Source of the DNA: a virus
DNA: 25,381 nucleotides
Direction: 5' to 3' (one strand)
Virus record (IMG/VR): IMGVR_UViG_3300017940_000558
Span: 1-25,381 of that record
Part shown: positions 7,550 to 13,694 of the stretch, in pieces
How the letters are laid out: the number at the start of each line of letters is the position of its first letter
Position numbering within the stretch: position 1 is the first letter of the stretch
Notes under the pieces: model-generated
Databases searched by the model: none
What the model saw: the letters and a program-made list of their open reading frames with translations, nothing else
What the model was told of the DNA's origin: nothing
Made by a program: the position numbers and the translations under genes

Positions 7550-7951
7550 ATGACAACCAAAGCAGGGTTTTTCGAGATGGTCAATCCGGAGGACCCGGAG
7601 GAAGTGATCGAAGTGCACCCGGCGACAGTGGATGCGCACCGGCAAGCGGGCTGGAAGCTGCTGCACCCGGAAGACCTGGTGAAGATGGCCCAGGCAGGGG
7701 TGATGCAGTTGAAGGCCGAGGGGAAACCCGTAAAGGCCGAGCTGGTCAAGATGTTCAAGGATGGCGAGCAGCTCCTGGTCCATCCGGACACGGTCGCTGC
7801 GCACATCAAGGCCCATTGGACGGTGATCGACCAGGGCTATCTCAAGCAAGCCGTGGAGACGGCCGAGAAGATCGTCAAGGCCGAGACGGCGCCGAAGCGG
7901 ACGGTACGGAAACCGGCCGCAGTGGCCGCGCCAGCGCCGAAGAAAGACTGA
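7550..7951 (+). CDS. Small structural protein with a duplicated VHPxxVxAHxxxxW motif
   Basis: The product has 133 residues and belongs to no family I can name. It carries two copies of the same motif, VHPATVDAHRQAGW (22-35) and VHPDTVAAHIKAHW (77-90). The protein of the next gene starts with a third version, VNPGNVAAHALLGW (15-28). The C-terminus is Lys/Ala/Pro-rich and probably disordered. A strong GAAGGAAG site precedes the ATG. The position directly after the coat gene fits a head decoration or accessory head protein. The shared motif suggests that the two neighbours bind the same partner or arose by duplication; both ideas are inference. Confidence 0.6.
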   Translation: MTTKAGFFEMVNPEDPEEVIEVHPATVDAHRQAGWKLLHPEDLVKMAQAGVMQLKAEGKPVKAELVKMFKDGEQLLVHPDTVAAHIKAHWTVIDQGYLKQAVETAEKIVKAETAPKRTVRKPAAVAAPAPKKD

Positions 7952-7956
7952 TCGTC

Positions 7957-8023
7957 GGCCGGCTTGTCCCCTGATGGGGATGCTACGCGAACGCCGGCTC
8001 GGGCGACGCCTCGAGGAGCGCCC
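7957..8023 (+). repeat. Multi-arm palindromic intergenic element related to the hairpin family
   Basis: GCCGGC (7958-7963) pairs with GCCGGC (7993-7998), enclosing a TCCCC/GGGGA hairpin (7967-7980). A second arm pairs GGGCG (8001-8005) with CGCCC (8019-8023) around the palindrome CCTCGAGG (8009-8016). It shares the 13-base string GCCGGCTCGGGCG with copy E at 13021-13033, which links it to the paired-hairpin family. Confidence 0.6.
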
Positions 8024-8061
8024 CTACGGGATCCACCAGGAAGACAAAGGAACGGTAAATT

Positions 8062-9132
8062 ATGGCAAAGACGAGACTAACCAAGAACGGTGTGACCATC
8101 TACGTGAACCCGGGCAATGTGGCTGCCCACGCTTTACTGGGCTGGATGCCCAACCCCGTGGCCTTGATCACCGCAGGAGCGCTGACGCTGGATGGCGCGC
8201 TGGTGACGGTGCCGGCAGCGCGGCTGAACGAGCTGGATCTGCCGCCCAGCGCGGTGGGAATACTGGAGAATTTGCACCTGCGGCACTACCAGATTGCCCC
8301 GGTGGTGGCCAGCGCGACGGCGGTGCATGCGGCCGCCAACCTGAACGTGGCCACGCAGAAGATCCTGAGCGGATTCAGCGCCCCGGACGTGCCGCGCGTG
8401 GCATCGGTCAAAGGCAGCGTGTCGGGCATTGCCGGCAACGTGACGGTGATCGGGACCAACATCCAGGACGAGCTGATCAGCGACACGATCGCCTTATCGG
8501 GAGCCAGCGCGGTGGCCGGCGTCAAGGCTTTCAAAACCGTGGTGGAGGTCGACGTTCCGGTGGAAACGCACGCACACACCGCCCAGGTGAACACCGCCAC
8601 GGTAGTGGGATCGGTGACCCTCACCGGTAACGCGACTGTGATCGTGACGGCAGCCGGGATGAGTGGCAGCCCGAAGACAATCAACGTAGCAGTGACCAAC
8701 GGCGATTCGGCTACGGTGGTGGCCGGCAAGATCATAACGGCGCTGGCAGCCGATACGTCGGTAAACGCCATGTTCTCGGTCGGGGGAGCGGGCGCCAACG
8801 TGGTACTGACTGCCCTGGTCGCGGCTGCGAACGACGCCACGCTCAACATCAGCACGGCCAACGGCACGTGCACCGGCCTGACATCAGAACCCACTTCGAC
8901 CAACACCACGCCGGGCGTGGCGTACGACACGGTCAGCGTGGGCGTGGCCACCCTGGTGGGCCTGCCGCACATCGTGAGCTATCCGGCGGCGCTGCTGCTG
9001 GCGCTGTTCAACGGGACGGCCGACTCGGGCGGAAGCCTGGCAGTGGATGGGACCTACATCGAGAAAAATCTGTACACGCCGGCAGGCACCTATAACGGCA
9101 CCAAGCTGCTGGACCTGTATTACATGGCATGA
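8062..9132 (+). CDS. Beta-rich phage structural protein (head fibre or decoration-like)
   Basis: The product has 356 residues. It opens with the VNPGNVAAHALLGW motif shared with the preceding protein. Residues about 95-165 form a beta domain with PRVASVKGSVSGIAGNVTVI and VAGVKAFKTVVEV, a pattern I associate with phage structural proteins. Residues about 172-285 form a second, Ala/Thr/Val-rich domain with INVAVTNGDSATVVAGKII, of the type inserted in tail sheath and other virion proteins. The last part returns to the base fold (VDGTYIEKNLYTPAGTYNGT). The position between the coat gene and the connector gene suggests a head surface or fibre protein. The exact role is not certain, and a GGAACGG site precedes the start. 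Confidence 0.65.
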   Translation: MAKTRLTKNGVTIYVNPGNVAAHALLGWMPNPVALITAGALTLDGALVTVPAARLNELDLPPSAVGILENLHLRHYQIAPVVASATAVHAAANLNVATQKILSGFSAPDVPRVASVKGSVSGIAGNVTVIGTNIQDELISDTIALSGASAVAGVKAFKTVVEVDVPVETHAHTAQVNTATVVGSVTLTGNATVIVTAAGMSGSPKTINVAVTNGDSATVVAGKIITALAADTSVNAMFSVGGAGANVVLTALVAAANDATLNISTANGTCTGLTSEPTSTNTTPGVAYDTVSVGVATLVGLPHIVSYPAALLLALFNGTADSGGSLAVDGTYIEKNLYTPAGTYNGTKLLDLYYMA

Positions 9133-9341
9133 CGGATTACGCCTTTCCCTTCCTTAAGGCGTGCCGACGGGAGCGGTCAGACATTGATAAGAGCGACACA
9201 ATTTGCCCTGAGCATGGATCGCCGCCGCTCCTGTTTCTAACGCAACGACAGGGCGCGCACCGTGCGCCCGGCGCCTCATGGCGCCTAACGTCCGATGGCG
9301 GCTCGAAGCCGCCTCGGCCAGCCCTACGGTAAGGAAAACGA
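9133..9341 (+). repeat. Intergenic region packed with hairpins, including element copy B
   Basis: No convincing gene is present in these 209 bases. Three hairpins lie in a row: GGGCGC/GCGCCC (9251-9269), GGCGCC-TCAT-GGCGCC (9270-9285), and the family hairpin CCGA plus GGCGGCT (9292-9303) with AGCCGCC plus TCGG (9307-9317). The last has a CGA loop and one bulged T and ends 24 bases before the next ATG. A distant GGAGCGG/CCGCTCC pairing could close a larger arm upstream. Confidence 0.65.
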
Positions 9342-10367
9342 ATGGATAGACTGTACTGCACGTTTGCTGACATGGTGGCGGACTTGAGCCCAACGACGGG
9401 CGGGGACGAGGCGGCCTGGATGGGGCACATCCGGGAGGCCTCGAGGCTGATCGAAGAGGCTTTCCACGCGCCGTTCATCCCGTATGCCGAGATCAAGCAT
9501 TTCGACGGGAGCGGCGAGCGCATGCTGAAGCTGACCACGCCGCTGCTGGAGATCACCGGGACGATCATGAACTGGACGACCGCACTGACCTCGGCGGATT
9601 ACCTGCCAACGCCGTGCGACCGGATGTGGCCGAACGGACCCTACACCTGCTTCGAGACGGCGCCGCTGGCGCCGCACATGGCGGTGTGGCTGGAGTTCAA
9701 GGACGGGGTGGTGGTGCCGGGGCTGTGGGGGCTGTCGGAGGAGATTATCGACACGGGGGTCACGGTCCAAAACACCACCAAGCAGGCCGCGGCAGATAAA
9801 ACCCTACTGGTGGCAGACGGTTCGAAGCTCAGCGCGGGGATGGTGCTGTTCCTGGACAGTTTGGAGCAGGAGCTGATCACTGCCACCGGCGCACCCACGG
9901 CGGGAGTCACGACGCTGAGCCAGGCGATGGGTGTGGCGGACGATGTGTTGACACCGGCAAACGTGGCAGCGGCAAACGTGGGAGAGATGATCAGGGTGGA
10001 TTTCGAGAAAATGAAGATCGTGGATATCAACACGACGCAGTGGAGCGTGTACCGGAACTGGAACAAGACCAAGGCTGCCGCGCACCTGGCCGCAGCGAAC
10101 GTGGACGTGTACCGCACTTTTACGGTGAGCCGGGGCGTGAACGGCACCACGCCAGCCGACCACCTGAACGGAGTGGAGATCTTCCGCTACGTGCCACCGG
10201 CGGATATCGGGTTGCTGGCCAAGGCTTGTGCGGCGCTGGCCAAGAAACTGGCGGACAGCCAGTACGCCGGGCGGACCGGCGACGCACAGTTGGGCCAGGT
10301 CTTTTACAACGACGTGGTCAATAAGGCGCAGCTGGAGCAGGCGCAGGAGAATTACCAGTGGAAATAG
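9342..10367 (+). CDS. Head-tail connector (adaptor) protein with an inserted beta domain
   Basis: The product has 341 residues. The N-terminal helices (DEAAWMGHIREASRLIEEAF) and the C-terminal part (FTVSRGVNGTTPADHLNG at 260-277, then IFRYVPPADIGLLAKACAAL at 280-299) match what I know of the adaptor proteins that bind the portal ring and receive the tail. Connector proteins of the HK97 gp6 type are often near 100-200 residues. The extra length here comes from a beta-rich segment at about 138-230 (TVQNTTKQAAADKTLLVADG, then AGMVLFLDSLEQELITATG). The gene lies between the head proteins and the gp10-like gene, the standard place for a connector. A TAAGGAA site precedes the ATG. Confidence 0.7.
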   Translation: MDRLYCTFADMVADLSPTTGGDEAAWMGHIREASRLIEEAFHAPFIPYAEIKHFDGSGERMLKLTTPLLEITGTIMNWTTALTSADYLPTPCDRMWPNGPYTCFETAPLAPHMAVWLEFKDGVVVPGLWGLSEEIIDTGVTVQNTTKQAAADKTLLVADGSKLSAGMVLFLDSLEQELITATGAPTAGVTTLSQAMGVADDVLTPANVAAANVGEMIRVDFEKMKIVDINTTQWSVYRNWNKTKAAAHLAAANVDVYRTFTVSRGVNGTTPADHLNGVEIFRYVPPADIGLLAKACAALAKKLADSQYAGRTGDAQLGQVFYNDVVNKAQLEQAQENYQWK

Positions 10368-10373
10368 GAATCC

Positions 10374-10916
10374 ATGAGCGATAAGGAAGTTGTTTTATCA
10401 GACGACCTGCAGACCCAGATCCAGAAGCTGGAGGGGATGGACGACCTGCTGCAGCAGCACATGCGGCCGGCGATGACGCAGTCGGTCAGCCTGCTATCGG
10501 ATGCAGTCGAGCCGAACATCCCAACATTGACAGGCACGGCGCGGGCGTACTTCGGCACGCACGTGCTGGGGAGCGGAATCAACCTGACCGGCTACGTGGG
10601 CTGGAAGGGCAAGCCAACGGCTTTCTGGATGAACTTTGTCGAATATGGGGCCAGGCCACATGACCTGACGCCCAAATCCACCATTCGTAACGCACGCGGA
10701 GCAGCCATGTTCCGGTACATGCAGGAGAACGGATTTACGCCGACCGGCGTACACGTGGGAGTGAATGGGCAGTGGAAGACCATGCACACGCATCCGGGCT
10801 TCGCCGGGAGATTCCTGCTTTCGAATGCCTTCGACAGCAACGAGGAGGCGGTAGAGAGCATCTTCAGCCAGGCAGCGGACGACGTGCTTGGGGATCTGGC
10901 GGTCAACAATGCTTGA
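10374..10916 (+). CDS. HK97 gp10-like tail completion / neck protein
   Basis: The product has 180 residues. The family signature is clear: TLTGTARAYF (51-60) in the region where a newly made chain meets its target, VGWKGKPTAFWMNFVEYGARPH (split over 75-96) and HTHPGFAGRFLLSNAF near the end. In HK97 this protein helps join head and tail. The gene begins six bases after the connector stop and overlaps the next gene by eight bases. A short AGGA site precedes the ATG. The order adaptor, gp10-like, tail terminator is standard, which supports the call. Confidence 0.78.
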   Translation: MSDKEVVLSDDLQTQIQKLEGMDDLLQQHMRPAMTQSVSLLSDAVEPNIPTLTGTARAYFGTHVLGSGINLTGYVGWKGKPTAFWMNFVEYGARPHDLTPKSTIRNARGAAMFRYMQENGFTPTGVHVGVNGQWKTMHTHPGFAGRFLLSNAFDSNEEAVESIFSQAADDVLGDLAVNNA

Positions 10917-11364
10917 GAACTGGATCGACCTGGTGTGCAAGGCTTTCGGGACGCTGAACACGGACGGTAACAACCAGCTGACCAGCTACCGCACCTTCGA
11001 GAAAGGCGAGATCCCGTCTGCATTGAGCGTCTATCCGTGCGCGATCACCTACGTGCCAGAGATGGAGCCGATCTACGTTGCCGGAGCGATCGGATCCCTG
11101 CTATGGTCCGGTACGACCGAGATACACATTACCCCGACCGTCGACCCGGCGCTGCTGCCAGGCGTGGAAAAATTCTACACCCGGGTGCTGCAGATGATGA
11201 CTGCCAACCGCAGCCTGGGCGGCAAGGTGCAGTATTTTGAGCTACCGGAAAATACGAAGGCGATGCACATTTCGCCGGTAACGTTAGGACAAGGACCGCT
11301 GCATTATGCAATGCTGGTCACCTGGGAAGTTCTGGAGAATGTCTCGCTCCCGCTGAGCGGATAA
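10909..11364 (+). CDS. Probable tail terminator / minor tail protein
   Basis: The product has 151 residues from the ATG at 10909, which overlaps the end of the previous gene by eight bases; a TTG 21 bases earlier is less likely. No specific motif is recognised. The role is inferred from the size, the position directly after the gp10-like gene and before the tail tube, and the mixed alpha/beta pattern (WIDLVCKAFGTLN, ALSVYPCAITYVPEM, HYAMLVTWEVLENVSLPLSG). In siphophages this slot holds the protein that caps the tail tube at the head end. An unrelated minor tail protein remains possible. Confidence 0.55.
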   Translation: MLENWIDLVCKAFGTLNTDGNNQLTSYRTFEKGEIPSALSVYPCAITYVPEMEPIYVAGAIGSLLWSGTTEIHITPTVDPALLPGVEKFYTRVLQMMTANRSLGGKVQYFELPENTKAMHISPVTLGQGPLHYAMLVTWEVLENVSLPLSG

Positions 11365-11370
11365 GCATCG

Positions 11371-11444
11371 GCGACTCATGTCGCGGATACGCCCGATCCC
11401 GCAAAGAGCGCGGGACAAGTTGGCAGCTTGAAGCTGCCTCGGGC
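11371..11444 (+). repeat. Paired-hairpin intergenic element, copy C (with an extra hairpin inserted)
   Basis: Hairpin 1 is shortened to GCGAC/GTCGC (11371-11384). The outer stem GCCCGA (11391-11396) pairs with TCGGGC (11439-11444). It encloses an added hairpin (TCCCGC with GCGGGA, about 11397-11414) and GGCAGCTT (11422-11429) with AAGCTGCC (11431-11438). The inner stem differs from other copies by paired changes that keep complementarity. AGAAGGAG follows, and the next ATG is 14 bases after the element. Confidence 0.75.
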
Positions 11445-11458
11445 AGAAGGAGAAAAAC

Positions 11459-11680
11459 ATGTTGAGCTATATCGGTGATGGAAGTGCGATCGTGGGGATC
11501 CCGGCGCGGGATCTGAGTGACGAGGAAGTGGAGGCGGCCGGCGGCGAGCAGCTGCTGCTGGCCAGCGGGTTGTATGCCAAACCGGTCAAGGCCGGGAAGA
11601 AAGTTGCATCGGCGACACAGGTTGCCGATGTAGCAGATGCTTCGGCGACTCATGTCGCCGAAGTGTCCGGTGGCGGCTAG
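11459..11680 (+). CDS. Small phage protein with a repeat-derived C-terminus
   Basis: The product has 73 residues. The first 42 residues (YIGDGSAIVGIPARDLSDEE and then LLLASGLYAKP) resemble a small phage protein of unknown function that I associate with head-tail regions of other siphophages. The remaining 25 or so residues (ASATQVADV, ASATHVAEVSGGG) are encoded by the hairpin repeats of element copy D, and the stop codon itself lies in the second hairpin. The protein therefore probably gained a tail when the element entered its 3' end. A strong AGAAGGAG site lies upstream. The function is unknown. Confidence 0.6.
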   Translation: MLSYIGDGSAIVGIPARDLSDEEVEAAGGEQLLLASGLYAKPVKAGKKVASATQVADVADASATHVAEVSGGG

Positions 11681-11692
11681 AAGCCGCCCCGG
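11607..11692 (+). repeat. Paired-hairpin element, copy D (double hairpin 1, partly coding)
   Basis: There are two copies of hairpin 1: CATCGGCGAC with GTTGCCGATG (11607-11630) and TTCGGCGAC with GTCGCCGAA (11641-11662). Hairpin 2 pairs CCGG plus GGCGGCT (11667-11678) with AGCCGCC plus CCGG (11682-11692), with loop AGA. The outer CCGG/CCGG replaces CCGA/TCGG of other copies, a compensatory change. GAAGGAG follows, and the tail tube ATG is 16 bases downstream. Confidence 0.8.
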
Positions 11693-11708
11693 TCGAAGGA
11701 GATAAGCC

Positions 11709-12971
11709 ATGCCAGTCAACATCAATACCAACTCAGGCTCGAAGGCCATGCGGAAGATCCAGATGGGGCTGGAGGTAACACCGGGGACGATTGTGCCGGC
11801 CACAGCAGTGTGGCGCGGACCGGGTGTCCTGACGGATAACCGCCAGATCGTTTACCCGAAGGAGGATATCGGGATCGGGCCGGGAGCGGACCGGGTGTAC
11901 ATCCCCTTCCTGGGAGCGAGCCTGGCGCTAGCCCCGATCGAGGAGAATTTCGAGCAGGGACCGTACCTGTTCGAGCTGGGTGCCAAGAAAGTAGGGACGG
12001 GCGTGGCGGACGGCGCCGGATCCGGCAAGATCTACACCTACCCGTTCTGGTACAGCCAGGCCAACAAGCCAGTGCAGGCCGGGATCGGGATCCGGACATT
12101 CGAAGCCGGCGACGACATGCACTTCGAGAAGATGGAGTTCGGCTTCGCCGACACGATCACGCTGGACGGCAAGAGCAAGGGCGCCTGGATGATGAGCGCC
12201 AGCCTGCTGGGGCGGCAGGTGACGATCGGGCCGACCTACACGGCCAGCACGATCGCCTTCACCAACACCCATACCATCACCGACTCGGCTAACGGGCTGG
12301 GGGTGTTCCCGACGGGCGTGATCGTCAAAGTGATCGGCTCGAACCTGAACGACGGCATCTACACGGTGACAACGGGTGTAGCTGGAACGCTGACCGTGTC
12401 AGAAACGACCGCGACGGAAATAGCCGGCAACACGATCACGATCACGCAGTTCTTCACCGGCGGTGGGGCCGGACTGGCTTTGCCGGTGGTGGAAGACGTG
12501 CCTTTCGGGGAAAGCAAGCTGTACATCGATGCGATCGGCGGAACGATGGGGGCAACGCAGATGGCAGGGTTGCTGGCAGCCACGCTGACGATCAAGACGG
12601 GCATCGTGGGGCAGGAAACCGCCAACGGGGCGATCACGTTCGACCACCTGGAATTCACGCCGGAAGATATCACGCTCAAGATGACCTTCCTGATGCAGAG
12701 CGGTGCGATCGCCGAGAAGAGGAACTGGCAAACCAAGGTGCCGCGGCTGGTGCGGATCCAGAGCCAGGGCAGCGCGCTGACCACGCCAGGCACGACCTAT
12801 ACCTACAAGACCCGCAACATCGACCTGGCGGGGGTGTGGGACAAGTTCGATGCGATCGGGGATCAGAACGGGGTGGACATCATCGTGGGAACGTTCCATG
12901 CCAAGTACGACGCGACGGCGGCAAAGTATTGTCAGATCCTTTACGTCAATCAAGTTGCGTCGCTTCCTTGA
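11709..12971 (+). CDS. Major tail (tube) protein with an Ig-like inserted domain
   Basis: The product has 420 residues and would polymerise into the tail tube around the tape measure. The opening (KAMRKIQMGLEVTPGTIVPA) and the repeated long strands (TLTIKTGIVGQETANGAITF, HAKYDATAAKYCQILYVNQV) fit siphophage tube proteins. Residues about 180-250 (FTNTHTITDSANGLGVFPTG, VIGSNLNDGIYTVTTGVAGT) form an extra beta sandwich of the kind displayed on tail and head surfaces. The next genes are the assembly chaperones and the tape measure protein, which fixes the identity. An AAGGAG site lies eight or so bases before the ATG, just after hairpin element D. Confidence 0.82.
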   Translation: MPVNINTNSGSKAMRKIQMGLEVTPGTIVPATAVWRGPGVLTDNRQIVYPKEDIGIGPGADRVYIPFLGASLALAPIEENFEQGPYLFELGAKKVGTGVADGAGSGKIYTYPFWYSQANKPVQAGIGIRTFEAGDDMHFEKMEFGFADTITLDGKSKGAWMMSASLLGRQVTIGPTYTASTIAFTNTHTITDSANGLGVFPTGVIVKVIGSNLNDGIYTVTTGVAGTLTVSETTATEIAGNTITITQFFTGGGAGLALPVVEDVPFGESKLYIDAIGGTMGATQMAGLLAATLTIKTGIVGQETANGAITFDHLEFTPEDITLKMTFLMQSGAIAEKRNWQTKVPRLVRIQSQGSALTTPGTTYTYKTRNIDLAGVWDKFDAIGDQNGVDIIVGTFHAKYDATAAKYCQILYVNQVASLP

Positions 12972-12977
12972 GATAAG

Positions 12978-13032
12978 CATCGGCGGCCAAGGCCGCCGAT
13001 GTGCCCGATGGCGGCTCGAAGCCGGCTCGGGC
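12978..13032 (+). repeat. Paired-hairpin intergenic element, copy E
   Basis: Hairpin 1 is an 11-bp perfect stem, CATCGGCGGCC (12978-12988) with GGCCGCCGATG (12991-13001). Compared with copies A and D, an A-T pair is replaced by G-C. Hairpin 2 pairs GCCCGA (13003-13008) with TCGGGC (13027-13032) around an imperfect GGCGGC/GCCGGC stem. AGAAGGA follows, and the ATG is 14 bases after the element. Confidence 0.8.
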
Positions 13033-13046
13033 GAGAAGGATAAATC

Positions 13047-13487
13047 ATGAAGATCGATCTGAATAAGATTTTGGCGGAGAAGATCGTGGAGCCGCTGGAT
13101 TTGGGGGAGTATCACGCACAGTTTGCGGGGCAGGTGATGCAGGTGTGGGTGAACCCGCCGATAGCGGTGCGGCAGCGCTATGCGGCGATCAGGCGGCAGA
13201 TAGAGGGGATTCGGGAGGAGATCAAGGAAGAACTAAAGGCGAAGAAAAAACTGGCAGCCGAGCGATCGCAGGAACGCGAAGCATTATCGGGCCGGCTGCT
13301 TAAAGAGCAGGCGGAGTGGCTGAGCCAGATCTGGAGCCAGGGGCCGGAAGATACGCGCATGACGGCAGAGGAAGTGGAGCGGCTGCGCAGCGAGAGCCAG
13401 GAGACCAACCCGCGCCTGTTTTCCTGGCTGATCAGCCGGACGATCCGCTTGATGGCGGAGCACCTGGGCTTTGTAAAAAACGCATAA
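13047..13487 (+). CDS. Tail assembly chaperone, short form (gpG-like)
   Basis: The product has 146 residues. It follows the tube gene and precedes the tape measure gene, the fixed place for the chaperone that coats the tape measure before tube assembly. Residues about 40-95 are strongly charged and helical (RQIEGIREEIKEELKAKKKL). No catalytic motif is expected. The end of the frame contains an in-frame A AAA AAC just before the TAA stop, so a minority of ribosomes should continue into the extended form. The start follows AGAAGGA. Confidence 0.75.
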   Translation: MKIDLNKILAEKIVEPLDLGEYHAQFAGQVMQVWVNPPIAVRQRYAAIRRQIEGIREEIKEELKAKKKLAAERSQEREALSGRLLKEQAEWLSQIWSQGPEDTRMTAEEVERLRSESQETNPRLFSWLISRTIRLMAEHLGFVKNA

Positions 13488-13687
13488 TCGCCGCCTGCCA
13501 GGATCTGGCGGTCGGCGCAGCCACGGACGAACCCTACATGGCAAAGACGCTACGGGCCATGAAGGTGCACCAGGTGACCGGGAAGGCGCTCTGGCCGTGG
13601 GAAGTGGACGAAATCGTACCGGAAGACTGGTTGGAGGCGATCCTGGCGGTGGTGGACGAGATACCGAAGAGAACGCCAAAGAATTGA
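13047..13687 (+). CDS. Tail assembly chaperone, frameshifted long form (gpGT-like)
   Basis: The long form shares 145 residues with the short form, then shifts -1 at AAAAAAC (13475-13481) and continues as RIIAACQDLAVGAATDEPYM and onward to the stop at 13685-13687. That gives about 213 residues. The tail (KALWPWEVDEIVPEDWLEAI) looks like real protein, while the upstream part of that frame (before 13481) is arginine/proline-rich shadow sequence. That contrast fits entry by frameshift. An independent ATG at 13538 would give only a short fragment. In lambda and many siphophages such a G/GT pair is needed in a set ratio for tail assembly. Confidence 0.75.
13475..13481 (+). promoter_or_regulatory. 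Programmed -1 ribosomal frameshift site
   Basis: The heptamer A AAA AAC fits the X XXY YYZ rule, and its phase matches the zero frame exactly (codons AAA at 13476 and AAC at 13479). It sits two codons before the zero-frame stop at 13485-13487. Slipping back one base places the ribosome in the frame that stays open to 13687. No clear downstream pseudoknot was identified by eye. Confidence 0.75.
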
Positions 13688-13694
13688 GGCATAA

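Noticed and set aside
5778-13032. The paired hairpins as intrinsic terminators
   Set aside because: None has a T-run. Each is followed by a ribosome site and a required virion gene.
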